A stretch of DNA of 64,000 nt from Opitutia bacterium UBA4506 (GTDB lineage: Bacteria; Verrucomicrobiota; Verrucomicrobiia; Opitutales; Puniceicoccaceae), in assembly GCA_002388665.1 (NCBI GenBank), contig DGMY01000039.1, positions 29,668 to 93,667 of the forward strand, in the 5' to 3' direction. The notes beneath the pieces are model-generated. The model saw only the letters and a list, made by a program, of their open reading frames with translations, was not told where the DNA came from and made no database searches. The number at the start of each line of letters is the position of its first letter. The stretch's first letter is position 1. Both the position numbers and the translations under genes were made by a program. This document shows positions 52,936-62,637 of this stretch, one piece after another.

Positions 52936-53631
52936 ATGGCCACCCTGAACAATGCCCCGAAAATTACGACTCTCATCAAAGAACTCCATCCATCTGGGGA
53001 TGACCGGGCCCAAAGTCGGCACTCGACAGCCTCAGAAACCGAGAAAAGGGAATCGAATCTCTCGCAAATCCTCACCAGAAAAGCTTACCCCAGCACTATC
53101 GCTTTTTCTCCATTAAAAATGCTATTGGTCTCTACATCGAACAAGAAAGGAGGTTCGCTCTCAGCCTATACCTATGGCAGAATTGACAAAGTATCGAAAC
53201 GCCTTACTTTGCCAACGTTTCCGACTCACGATGACGAAATCGAGCGAGCAAAGCGTTATCTGGAAGTGAAAGCGATGTCGGTTACTTTCAACGAGAATGC
53301 GGAAGAAGCCCTTCTCCGAACGGGTCTCTTCTTCGAGCGGGCACATCGGCATAAAAATATCATCTGCGACTTCCTGCTACCTGGTCCCCCGCACATCGCT
53401 GTTGATTGCAAGTATAACCTCAACCGTGGCTGGGATCGCACCGTGACTTCGGTCAAGTTCCTAAAAGAGCACCTTGATCTAGAAATCGTCCTGATTGTCG
53501 TGCCCTACGAGAATGGCACGACCCTCGCGGAGGCGGACAGGATTATCGAGCAAGGTGGCAAAATTGTCAGCGTGGCGGATTTAGAGGTCACCCTTAAACT
53601 CCTTTGCCATCAGGAAGGAGGTAAGCAGTGA
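52936..53631 (+). CDS. Candidate PD-(D/E)XK nuclease, unrecognised family
   Basis: A 231-residue protein with no family I can name. The C-terminal half contains a plausible restriction-nuclease core: Glu134 (FFERAHRHKN), Asp145 (IICDFLLPG), then Asp157-Cys-Lys159 in HIAVDCKYN, followed by a strand EIVLIVVPY, i.e. E-x10-D-x11-D-x-K. The first roughly 90 residues are polar and basic with no motif. Its stop overlaps the GTG of the helicase-fragment gene, and a Z1 ATPase, methyltransferase and restriction helicase follow, which supports a DNA-targeting role. It could alternatively be a fragment of a larger enzyme. Confidence 0.6.
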   Translation: MATLNNAPKITTLIKELHPSGDDRAQSRHSTASETEKRESNLSQILTRKAYPSTIAFSPLKMLLVSTSNKKGGSLSAYTYGRIDKVSKRLTLPTFPTHDDEIERAKRYLEVKAMSVTFNENAEEALLRTGLFFERAHRHKNIICDFLLPGPPHIAVDCKYNLNRGWDRTVTSVKFLKEHLDLEIVLIVVPYENGTTLAEADRIIEQGGKIVSVADLEVTLKLLCHQEGGKQ

Positions 53632-54056
53632 ATCTTGAAGAGATCGCAGCAGGTCAGTCATTAACAGGTATCGAATCTGAGACGATATCTCACGTCGTGG
53701 CTGCAATCCCTATCGGAGCTGATACTATTCAGTTGGTTTACCGCATGCCCGACGGAACCATTAGGGAGACCCTTCTGGATCGTAAGCGTGCTGAAGACGT
53801 AACTATTGCGACAGCCCAAAGCCCCTGGTCTTTCGACGGTGACGGCGAGGCTTTTAAATTGGCAGTCGAAGCGAAACGCATCGATCTAGCGTTCCTATTT
53901 GATCCGATGATGGCAATCCACACCTCAAATGTGGAGCCGCTTCCCCACCAGATTACTGCCGTTTATGAGTCAATGCTCCCCCGGAAGCCTTTGCGCTTTG
54001 TCCTCACGGATGATCATGACGCAGTGCGAAACCATCTGCGAGTGGCAACTGTTTGA
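53628..54056 (+). pseudogene. N-terminal fragment of an SNF2-type helicase
   Basis: A 142-residue frame that matches the N-terminal domain of large SNF2-related helicases found beside DNA methyltransferases: opening MNLEEIAAGQSL, then WSFDGDGEAFKLAVEAKRIDLAFLFDP and VEPLPHQITAVYESMLPRK, which leads into LRFVLTDD where the full proteins continue into the Walker A motif (DPGAGKT). Here the sequence diverges at once and stops 13 codons later, so no ATPase remains. The GTG start has a near-perfect AGGAGGT five bases upstream and overlaps the previous stop, so the stub may still be translated. Most likely a deletion relic; a kept adaptor domain is possible. Confidence 0.68.
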
Positions 54057-54161
54057 AGTACTATTTGTCGCCCCATATCTCTACAGAATCGCTTAGAAGG
54101 GCTCGACTACGGAAGTAAATCTTGTTCCGCTCAGCGAATTTCCAAAATTTCTACAAAAACT

Positions 54162-56348
54162 ATGAGTACTGTATCCTTTTATCAAACTTACAAAGAAGAA
54201 CACCCCGAATTCGGAAACGAGACTTTAGACTGTGCCTCCCAAGCGATTGCTAAATTGATTGATACTGCGACGAGCTCTGAGCGGCCTGGAATGCTTTTAG
54301 GGAAGGTTCAAAGCGGTAAGACACGGACTTTTATTAGCATTTTAGCAGGCAGCTTCGACCGTGGTTTCGATGCGGCAATTGTTCTGAGTAAAAACTCTAC
54401 CGCCTTGATCCAGCAGACAGTCAAACGCCTACAATCCGAGTTCAGCACGTTTACCGACGACGGGGCCATGGAGATTTACGACATCATGTCGGCTCCGACC
54501 AGCTACACTCAGTTCGAGTTGGAAGCTAAACACATCTTTGTTGCTAAGAAGCAGAAGGATAACCTTCGGCGATTGATCGACCTTTTCAGTAAAGATGAGA
54601 TGCGCTCGTTGCGGGTTCTGATTATCGACGACGAGGCTGACAATGCGTCGGTTGGTTATGCCATGCGGCAAGGGGACGTTGAAGCGACGACCATTGCATC
54701 GCTTATCAGTCAGCTCCGTGATAGTATTGAACAAGTTTCTTTTCTTCAGGTAACGGCGACACCTTATTCACTGTATCTCCAGCCCAGCGACATTGATGTA
54801 GCCAATCACGCATCATTTAAACCGACACGCCCGGCATTTACTGAACTTGTCCCGGTGCCTCTGGCCTATGTAGGCGGGGACACTTACTTCGGTGAAGCGG
54901 CACAATCCGAGGATCCGACTGTTGAACGATGCATCCACCACGTCGTCGATCATCGTGAATTCGAAATCCTAAAAACACCGGACCGCAGGCGCTTACGCGT
55001 CGAAGACTGCCTGACATCGCCCGCGATCCGCAGCTATCGACATGCGATTGTCAACTTCATCGTTGGCGGCACCATACAGCGAATGCTGGGCATCGAGGCG
55101 GGCGAGAACCCCCGCACGCTGCGCTATTCATTCCTTGTCCACTCGGAAGCGTCGAGAGGCGCACACTCCTTCCAAGAAGAACTCACTACAGAGATTTGTG
55201 GTCAGTTGAGAACCGAGGCCGCGAGCGAAAGCGAACTATTTAACGAACTGATCGAGGCGTCCTACGAGGACCTGGATGAATCCATCCGCTTATCCGGCCA
55301 GTCGACACCGAGCCTAGACTCAGTAAAGTCATCGGTGCGAGACGCACTCGACGGAGGGCACGTCACCATCGTCAAAGTCAACTCCGATGAACAGGTTGCC
55401 ACGATGTTAGATTCAACCGGTCAGTTGAAGCTACGCAGTCCGCTAAATATTTTCATCGGGGGCCAGGTGCTCGACCGTGGTGTGACTCTGGCGAAACTCA
55501 TTGGTTTCTATTACGGAAGACGCCCTCAGCGCTCACAGCAAGATACTGTTCTTCAGCATTCACGCATGTATGGCTACCGTCGTGACGACCTGGCAGTTAC
55601 TCGCTTCTACACCTCCGCGCTCATTCGGAACCGTATGTTTGAAATGGAGGCCTTCGACACCGCGCTGCGCGATGCCATTGAATCCGCAGAAGAACACCAC
55701 GGCGACGGGTCGGTCCAGTTCATTCGTCGCTCGTCTGACGGCACGGTTGTGCCTTGTAGTCCGAATAAGATTTTGGTTTCTACCGTCCGCGCACTACGCC
55801 CCTTCCGGCGTATCCTACCCATCGGGTTCCAGTCGCGCTACAAATCTTATATCGAACGGACCATCGAGAGCCTGGATGCTCAGCTCGAAGCCTTAACTCC
55901 TTTCAGCGCTGCGGCACCGGTCGAAATCCCGCTGGAGACCGCCATCGAATTACTCAACACAATCGAGCAAACCCTGGAATGGATCGACGAAGAGGAAGAC
56001 GCTCCTCCTTTTGACTGGGTTTCTGCCAAATCGGCGCTGACACATTTGTCTGGTCAACATCCTAATCCAAGTGCGCGAGGCAACGTCCTCCTGTGGACAG
56101 CCCGTAATCGTAATATCAACCGACTCGCTGCGACAGGTAGCCACTCGGTTTACGCCGAGACACCCGACTCACCTAAGACCGAAGGGGCGCTCACCCGTGC
56201 GTATGCGATCGATACGCCGATCTTATTCTTACTTCGACAAAACGGCGACGAAGACAAAAACTGGCGCGGCACGCCGTTTTATTGGCCCGTGATTCAGGCA
56301 CAGGCCAACACTCCAACATCGATCTACACTGCAGAGACTTCCGACTAA
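54162..56348 (+). CDS. Z1-domain ATPase/helicase-like protein
   Basis: A 728-residue SF2-like ATPase. Walker A is GKVQSGKT (Gly47-Thr54), Walker B is LIIDDEAD (Asp156-Asp160), motif III-like VTATPYSLYL, and the Z1 hallmark LNIFIGGQVLDRGVTLAKLIGFYYGRRPQ followed by QHSRMYGYR (arginine finger region). Z1 proteins were described by Iyer, Abhiman and Aravind in restriction-like gene clusters with MutL/MORC ATPases, nucleases and methylases. Here no MutL/MORC gene is present; its neighbours are a candidate nuclease upstream and a type III-like Mod/Res pair 39 bp downstream. Likely a DNA-translocating or remodelling component of a defence system. Confidence 0.87.
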   Translation: MSTVSFYQTYKEEHPEFGNETLDCASQAIAKLIDTATSSERPGMLLGKVQSGKTRTFISILAGSFDRGFDAAIVLSKNSTALIQQTVKRLQSEFSTFTDDGAMEIYDIMSAPTSYTQFELEAKHIFVAKKQKDNLRRLIDLFSKDEMRSLRVLIIDDEADNASVGYAMRQGDVEATTIASLISQLRDSIEQVSFLQVTATPYSLYLQPSDIDVANHASFKPTRPAFTELVPVPLAYVGGDTYFGEAAQSEDPTVERCIHHVVDHREFEILKTPDRRRLRVEDCLTSPAIRSYRHAIVNFIVGGTIQRMLGIEAGENPRTLRYSFLVHSEASRGAHSFQEELTTEICGQLRTEAASESELFNELIEASYEDLDESIRLSGQSTPSLDSVKSSVRDALDGGHVTIVKVNSDEQVATMLDSTGQLKLRSPLNIFIGGQVLDRGVTLAKLIGFYYGRRPQRSQQDTVLQHSRMYGYRRDDLAVTRFYTSALIRNRMFEMEAFDTALRDAIESAEEHHGDGSVQFIRRSSDGTVVPCSPNKILVSTVRALRPFRRILPIGFQSRYKSYIERTIESLDAQLEALTPFSAAAPVEIPLETAIELLNTIEQTLEWIDEEEDAPPFDWVSAKSALTHLSGQHPNPSARGNVLLWTARNRNINRLAATGSHSVYAETPDSPKTEGALTRAYAIDTPILFLLRQNGDEDKNWRGTPFYWPVIQAQANTPTSIYTAETSD

Positions 56349-56387
56349 TTCTTTTTTTTTTGAAATTCAACAGATTCCATAACTGAT

Positions 56388-59300
56388 ATGCCCACATCCT
56401 ATAGACACTCTGACAAATCCCGCCCAAACATTCCGGCCGCTGGCATGGCGGTGAAAGACGCCGACATCGAGAAAGCAAAGATCCCTTATCTTTACGATCC
56501 ACACCTGAGCCCGGTGTTGCGTTTTGACGAGTCGGGAGAAACTGACCGCCTGACGGAACAAGTCGAAGCGATCCTAGAGAAGGCGCAATCCGAACCACTC
56601 ACGCCCGAGGAAACCCAGCTACTGCAAGAAGCCTTGCTCCGCTCCCGTCAACCTTGGTTGGAGTGGTCGACCAAGCGAGAGAAGAGTCAATTTGAAGTCG
56701 ATCCGGTAGCCCTGCACATTCACGAGAAGGTTTCGGCACGCGCTATTTTGAAAGCATCCGAGCGAGTGGATCTTGAAGAAGATTTATTCTCCACCCAAAG
56801 GCTCGACCGAGAACAGGAGCGACAATTTTATCAGCACGATGTGGATTGGGCGAATCGTCTTATCCTCGGAGATTCGTTACAGGTAATGACTTCACTCTCA
56901 CGCCGTGAAGGCTTAGCGGGGAAAGTTCAGACGATCTATATCGATCCACCCTACGGGATTAAGTTTTCTTCTAATTGGCAAAATGAAGTTGGCAAGCGTG
57001 ACGTAAAAGAAAAAAACGAAGATCTCACGCGAGAGCCCGAGATGATTAAGGCATACCGAGATACGTGGACACTCGGCGTGCACTCATATCTAGATTACCT
57101 GAAGCAACGGCTAATTGCATCCCGTGAGTTATTGACCGACAGCGGCAGCGTCTTTGTTCAAATTTCTGATGAAAATTTACACCGAGTTCGAGCTATAATG
57201 GATGAAGTATTGGGCGCTGAGAACTTTAATAGTATTATTGGCTACAGAACAACAACAGGGAAGGCTTCTGGGAAATTAGATTCAACTTATGATTTTATAA
57301 TTTGGTATTCAAAATCGAAGGAGCATGCGAAATTCAGGAGCGTCTACATGGAGAGAAGTCCTGAAGGTGATTCGAACCTTAGGTCTCTACTCCTAGCATC
57401 TGGCGAATCGATAACACTATCAGACCCCGCTGAATTAGTAAGGAAAAGTAAATCCTTACAAGGGAAAATATTTAGACTAAACCCAATAACATCTCAATCT
57501 GGTAGCACTACCACCACTTTTGAATTCAACTACTCCGGTAAGAAATTCAAACCAAACAAGGGAGGATGGAAAACCAATATCGAAGGTATGAATAGACTGT
57601 CCAAGTCTAATCGATTAGCTTTCTCCGGCAGCACTTTAGGCTTTAACCGCTTCCTCAATGATTTCCCAGTAAAGCCCATTAACAATATTTGGGATGATAC
57701 TAGAACGAGCGGATTTAGTGATCCTAAGAAATATGTAGTTCAGACAAACACAAAAGTTATTGAATATTGTTTACTAATGACCACAGACCCAGGCGATTTG
57801 GTATTGGATCCCACTAGTGGCAGTGGCACAACAGCCTTTGTAGCCGAACAATGGGGCCGCCGTTGGATCACAATAGATAGTTCGAGAGTAGCTGTAGCTA
57901 TTGCACGTCAACGCTTGCTGACTGCTAAATTCGAAAGCTACAAAACCAAGGACAAAAGCGAAGGCATTGATCTTAGCAGCCCAAAGAACCCTGGCACCGG
58001 ATTTGTTTATAAGACTGTGCCGCACATCACCCTAAGGTCCATCGCCCAGAACAAGAGCCTTGATACTATTTTTGAAAAACATGAGCCCATACTCGCGGAA
58101 AAGCTCGAAACGCTCAATCTGGCACTCGACCATATTGATGACGACGTGAAAGTTCATCTAATCGAAAAGCTGATCGAAAAGCACAAGCGAGAAGGTTCGA
58201 ACGCCATTACCGACGCGGACCAGCGCCGCTGGATGCTACCGAAGTGCGACACTTCAAGCATCAAGACTTTCAAAGCCAACGCAGCTTCACGCGAAGAAGG
58301 ATACTCAAAAAACATCACCGCGGGACAGATGAAAAAATACAAAGAGTATGCAAAGGAACTAGAAAGTGGCCTTTGGGAAGAATGGCAGGTGCCCTTCGAC
58401 ACTGATCCCGACTGGCCACAGGTTTTGCAAGATGCGTTGACAGACTATCGCACCGCGTGGCGGGCAAAGATGGACGAGGTAAATTCCTGCATCGAAGCCA
58501 ATGCCGCTCACGAGGAACTCGTGGATCAACCGGAGGTTGTCCCCGGCGTGACCCGCGTCTCCGGTCCGTTTACCGTCGAATCTATCCGTCCACTGGAAAA
58601 TTCAATGAAAGGCAAAGCTGAGAAAAGCCCGATCGGAGGCAAACCAGAGGAATTGGAAACCTTCGGCGATCACAAGGTGGCCGAAGATCCCGACTATACG
58701 GAGTCAGATGTTAGTTCATCGAATGCCACGAGTCATATCGACCGCATGCTCTCACTGCTTCGTTCCGATGGGCTGACTTTCCCTGGGAACAAGCACGTCA
58801 GCTTCGACGGCGAGCTTCACCCTATCGATAGTGAATTTCTTCACGCCGAAGCATCCTACGTTCCAGCAGAAGGAGCGGAGGCGCGTAGCGTCGGTATCGT
58901 TATTGGTCCCGAACATGGCGCTGTCACCGCATTTCAAGCTAGCTCAGCGATCTTTCAAGCCATCGGCCGTAAATACGATGAGTTGGTCTTCGCAGGGTTC
59001 GCCTTCGATTCCGGGGCACAGGACAAAATCCAAGAGGCGAATGACAACGATGCCTCGGGCCTCACCGTTCACCTCTGCTTGATTCGCCCCGATGTCCTCA
59101 CGGAAGGCCTGAAGCGTAACGAGAAGGCCAAGAGCAAGTCCGCTCAAGCCAGTCAGCAAATTTTCACAGTGTTCGGTCAACCGCGCACCCGTGTAGAAAA
59201 CGTTGAAGACGGTGAAATCATAGTCCACATGGAGGGCGTCGATGTTTACGACCCGGTAAAGAATGAGTTGATCGATACGAAGGCGAATAAAGTCGCAGCA

Positions 59301-59561
59301 TGGTTCATCGATACCAACTACGACGGCAAGACCTTCTGCATCTGTCAGGCCTTCTTCCCGGACAAAGATGCCTGGGGCAAACTCGCCAAGGCACTTAAAG
59401 AAGATAGCTCGGAGGACGGCAGCCGTTTTGCTCAAGTCCTCGCCAATATGAGTGGCCAAAGCAGTCTACCATTTAGGCCGGGCAAATACAAACGAGTCGC
59501 GGTCAAGGTGATTGATCCACGAGGGAACGAAGTGCTCCGCGTCCACGAATTGAACCGCTAA
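56388..59561 (+). CDS. Type III-like DNA (adenine) methyltransferase, Mod
   Basis: A 1057-residue methyltransferase of beta class: motif IV DPPY (Asp186-Tyr189, in IYIDPPYGIKF) precedes the SAM-binding motif I DPTSGSGTTAF (Asp474 on). The segment between them (about 270-460) is the target recognition region and is visibly AT-richer than its flanks. A long C-terminal extension (about 540-1057) of the kind found with BPTD_3080-type restriction partners follows. It modifies adenine (or cytosine-N4) at the system's site to protect the host. The restriction gene starts 13 bp downstream. Confidence 0.9.
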   Translation: MPTSYRHSDKSRPNIPAAGMAVKDADIEKAKIPYLYDPHLSPVLRFDESGETDRLTEQVEAILEKAQSEPLTPEETQLLQEALLRSRQPWLEWSTKREKSQFEVDPVALHIHEKVSARAILKASERVDLEEDLFSTQRLDREQERQFYQHDVDWANRLILGDSLQVMTSLSRREGLAGKVQTIYIDPPYGIKFSSNWQNEVGKRDVKEKNEDLTREPEMIKAYRDTWTLGVHSYLDYLKQRLIASRELLTDSGSVFVQISDENLHRVRAIMDEVLGAENFNSIIGYRTTTGKASGKLDSTYDFIIWYSKSKEHAKFRSVYMERSPEGDSNLRSLLLASGESITLSDPAELVRKSKSLQGKIFRLNPITSQSGSTTTTFEFNYSGKKFKPNKGGWKTNIEGMNRLSKSNRLAFSGSTLGFNRFLNDFPVKPINNIWDDTRTSGFSDPKKYVVQTNTKVIEYCLLMTTDPGDLVLDPTSGSGTTAFVAEQWGRRWITIDSSRVAVAIARQRLLTAKFESYKTKDKSEGIDLSSPKNPGTGFVYKTVPHITLRSIAQNKSLDTIFEKHEPILAEKLETLNLALDHIDDDVKVHLIEKLIEKHKREGSNAITDADQRRWMLPKCDTSSIKTFKANAASREEGYSKNITAGQMKKYKEYAKELESGLWEEWQVPFDTDPDWPQVLQDALTDYRTAWRAKMDEVNSCIEANAAHEELVDQPEVVPGVTRVSGPFTVESIRPLENSMKGKAEKSPIGGKPEELETFGDHKVAEDPDYTESDVSSSNATSHIDRMLSLLRSDGLTFPGNKHVSFDGELHPIDSEFLHAEASYVPAEGAEARSVGIVIGPEHGAVTAFQASSAIFQAIGRKYDELVFAGFAFDSGAQDKIQEANDNDASGLTVHLCLIRPDVLTEGLKRNEKAKSKSAQASQQIFTVFGQPRTRVENVEDGEIIVHMEGVDVYDPVKNELIDTKANKVAAWFIDTNYDGKTFCICQAFFPDKDAWGKLAKALKEDSSEDGSRFAQVLANMSGQSSLPFRPGKYKRVAVKVIDPRGNEVLRVHELNR

Positions 59562-59574
59562 TCGAATCACTGCC

Positions 59575-62500
59575 ATGCCAGATACAGACGACACAGAGGT
59601 TCACGACATCCCGGTTCAACCGCCGGTCGATCAGCCGATTCTCAACTCACCCTACTATGAGCCCAAGGAATTTTGGCAATACGTAGGCGGCAAAGCGCAC
59701 AAGGTGCCCGGCCGCCGTATCGCCAGCTACCACTGGACGACGCAGCGCACTGGATCCGCGCAGGTGGAAATGTTTTCTAGCGACCAAGGCGCAGACGATC
59801 TTCCACTAGTCAATGCACTCCGCGAGGATTTACGAAAGTGGCGCAAGTCAAACTACCGCAATGCCACCCCCGTCACGAGAGAACTATTGAAGTTTTGGAC
59901 GGATAAAAACCGCATGAGGCGGCTATTCTTCTGCCAAGTAGAAGCAGTGGAAACGGTCATTTACCTCGCTGAAATTGTTGCAAGCAATCGCCGAACTGGA
60001 TTCGACGCGAAGGTCACGCATGCCGAATACCAGAAAATGATACAAGGCATACGTCCGGAACTAGCTGAGACAACAGTCAACGAAGACTTCTATCCAACGC
60101 TAGGAGATCAACCTGCTGATCCTAGCTTGGCACCGCTGATTCGCTACGGCTGTAAGATGGCAACTGGCTCGGGGAAGACAGTGGTTATGGCGATGATTAT
60201 CACTTGGGCTTTCTGCAACCGAGGCCGACAGCCAGCAGACACACGTTTTCCGAATAAGGTGCTGGTCATGGCACCCAACCTAACGGTGCGGGAACGATTG
60301 AGCATTCTGCGACCAGACAATCCCGCGGGGAATTACTATGACGAGTTTGATATGGTGCCGACGACATTGCGGCCGCTGATGAATCAAGGACGCGTCGCAG
60401 TTTTAAATTGGCATAAGCTAGGCAAGGAATCGCCACACTACGAAGGCGGCAGCACTTACCAAGTGGTCGACAAAGGCGAGGAAAGCCCGGAAGCCTACGC
60501 ACAGCGAGTGCTCAAAGACCTCTCGATCAACGAGGGCGAACCGATTCTTGTGCTCAATGACGAAGCGCACCACGCCTATCGCCCCAAAGTCGAAGATGCC
60601 AAGAAGGCGGACAAAAAGAAGGAGAAGGATGTCGAAATCGAAGCAGTCTCAAAGGACGATTTGAACGAAGCGACTATCTGGGTGGATGGTCTGGATCGTT
60701 TGAACGAAGCCATCGGCATCCAGATGGTGATCGACCTATCAGCCACACCTTTTTACTTGCAGGGCACCGGCCACATTCCGGGATCGCCCTTCCCTTGGTT
60801 GGTCTCGGATTTTGGACTGGTGGATGCGATTGAGTCCGGCATCACAAAGATCCCACGCCTGCCCGTTAGCGATACGACCGGGCAGCCAGATCCACAGTTC
60901 TTCCGACTCTGGGACCACATCAAAGAGAATGTAGACCCCTCTGAAAAAGTCCGTGGGAAGCCCACGCCTGAGGCAGTGTGGCGTGAGGCGAACTCAGCGC
61001 TCAAGATCTTGGCTTCTCAATGGAAAGAACGTTTCGAAACGCATAAGAATGCAAAGCCTGGTCAGGAATTTATTCCACCAGTCATGATCGTGGTCTGCGA
61101 CAATGTGAATATTGCGCAGTATTTCTTTGAGCAGATCTCTGGACAAGTGACAGAAATCGAAGTCGAAACAGTCAAAGGGAAAAAGAAGAAGACCACACAC
61201 ACATCTTACAACCCGAGCCAGCTATTCGAAGAACTACGCAACTCCAAGGATCAGACAGTCACGCTGCGCATCGACTCCGACCTTCTCAACAAGGCGGAGG
61301 CCGATGATGGTTCCAGCAAGCAGGAGGAGGCGGAACGTTTGAGAAAACAAATCGCCAATGTCGGCGAGAAAGGCACCGAGGGTGCGCAAATCCGCTGCGT
61401 GGTCTCCGTGCAGATGCTGACCGAAGGCTGGGATGCGAACAACGTGACACAGATTCTGGGCCTGCGTGCTTTCGGATCTCAGTTGCTCTGTGAACAGGTC
61501 GTCGGACGTGGGCTACGTCGAATGAACTACGACTTTGATCCAGAGACGGAGATGCTCAGCGAAGAGTATGTCGATGTTTACGGCATCCCATTCTCAGTCA
61601 TCCCCTATAAGGGAAGAAAGACAGATGCACCGGCACCAGAAGACAAACCAAAGCAGCACGTCAAAGCGCTGCCGAGCCGCAGTATGATGCGAATCGAATT
61701 CCCTTATGTGGACGGTTATACTTTGGAGTTTAAGGAGCCAAAGATTCACTGTCGTTTCGACGACATCGACCCGCTGACCATCGATATACGCAAAGAACCA
61801 ACACAAGTCTTTGTCATGCCACAAGTCGGATACCGTGATGGTAATATTACGTCGATCGACTTCAAGACACATAAGCACGATCGCCAATCCTATTACGATG
61901 AGTGGCATTTGCAGAAGATTCAGTTTATGATGGCGCAATACATCACGAACATTCTGACAGAGCAGCACGAGGAATTTAAGACCTACTCACGGCACATTCT
62001 GTTCCCTCAGGTTGTTTCAATTGTCGAGTCATTCTGCGATCGCAAAGTTGATTTCCAACGCCAAGACAAGCGAGAGTTAGCAATTGAGCGCTATTTCAAA
62101 CTCGCAGTTGAAAAGCTGCTGAGTGCCATACGACCAGGAGCTGAAGGAGAAGAAGTAGCACCACGAATCCTTCCGCGAATCAATCGCTTCACACCTAAGG
62201 GTAGCTCCGATGATGTGAACTTTTTCACAACACGCCCCTGTGTCCCAACTACAAAAAGCCACGTCGATCAAGTAGTTCTTGATGCCGAGACATGGGAAAA
62301 GTGCGCGGCATTTCACCTTGAAGCTTCTAAAGATGTCGCTTTCTACCTGCGTGTCGACAAGTCCGGCTTCCGCATTCCCTATGAATTGCTGGGTGTCTCG
62401 CACCTCTACTATCCAGACTTCATAGTTAGGCTAACCAATCGAGTAAATCTGATTCTTGAAATCAAAGGCTTCGAGCGCGAAGAAGACAAATCCAAGCACG

Positions 62501-62637
62501 AGGCCGCCCGGCGCTGGTGCGATGCTGTGACGAACTGGGGCAAGCTCGGCAAGTGGCATTTTCATGTATCGAAGGAGCCGAATCAGATACAGGCCAATCT
62601 GAGTAGTCTGAATCTTCCCAATGAACGATCTTTATGA
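59575..62637 (+). CDS. Type III-like restriction helicase/nuclease, Res (BPTD_3080-like)
   Basis: A 1020-residue restriction subunit. SF2 helicase motifs: Walker A TGSGKTVV (Gly198-Thr202), DEAH box NDEAHHAYR (Asp329-His332), motif III LSATPFYL, and motif VI VVGRGLRRM. The C-terminal nuclease is PD-(D/E)XK: Pro947-Asp948 in YYPDFIVRL and Glu962-Ile-Lys964 in LEIKGFE. All motifs needed for ATP-dependent cleavage are intact. It translocates on unmodified DNA and cuts together with Mod. The last 17 bases overlap the DarT-like gene. Confidence 0.92.
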   Translation: MPDTDDTEVHDIPVQPPVDQPILNSPYYEPKEFWQYVGGKAHKVPGRRIASYHWTTQRTGSAQVEMFSSDQGADDLPLVNALREDLRKWRKSNYRNATPVTRELLKFWTDKNRMRRLFFCQVEAVETVIYLAEIVASNRRTGFDAKVTHAEYQKMIQGIRPELAETTVNEDFYPTLGDQPADPSLAPLIRYGCKMATGSGKTVVMAMIITWAFCNRGRQPADTRFPNKVLVMAPNLTVRERLSILRPDNPAGNYYDEFDMVPTTLRPLMNQGRVAVLNWHKLGKESPHYEGGSTYQVVDKGEESPEAYAQRVLKDLSINEGEPILVLNDEAHHAYRPKVEDAKKADKKKEKDVEIEAVSKDDLNEATIWVDGLDRLNEAIGIQMVIDLSATPFYLQGTGHIPGSPFPWLVSDFGLVDAIESGITKIPRLPVSDTTGQPDPQFFRLWDHIKENVDPSEKVRGKPTPEAVWREANSALKILASQWKERFETHKNAKPGQEFIPPVMIVVCDNVNIAQYFFEQISGQVTEIEVETVKGKKKKTTHTSYNPSQLFEELRNSKDQTVTLRIDSDLLNKAEADDGSSKQEEAERLRKQIANVGEKGTEGAQIRCVVSVQMLTEGWDANNVTQILGLRAFGSQLLCEQVVGRGLRRMNYDFDPETEMLSEEYVDVYGIPFSVIPYKGRKTDAPAPEDKPKQHVKALPSRSMMRIEFPYVDGYTLEFKEPKIHCRFDDIDPLTIDIRKEPTQVFVMPQVGYRDGNITSIDFKTHKHDRQSYYDEWHLQKIQFMMAQYITNILTEQHEEFKTYSRHILFPQVVSIVESFCDRKVDFQRQDKRELAIERYFKLAVEKLLSAIRPGAEGEEVAPRILPRINRFTPKGSSDDVNFFTTRPCVPTTKSHVDQVVLDAETWEKCAAFHLEASKDVAFYLRVDKSGFRIPYELLGVSHLYYPDFIVRLTNRVNLILEIKGFEREEDKSKHEAARRWCDAVTNWGKLGKWHFHVSKEPNQIQANLSSLNLPNERSL

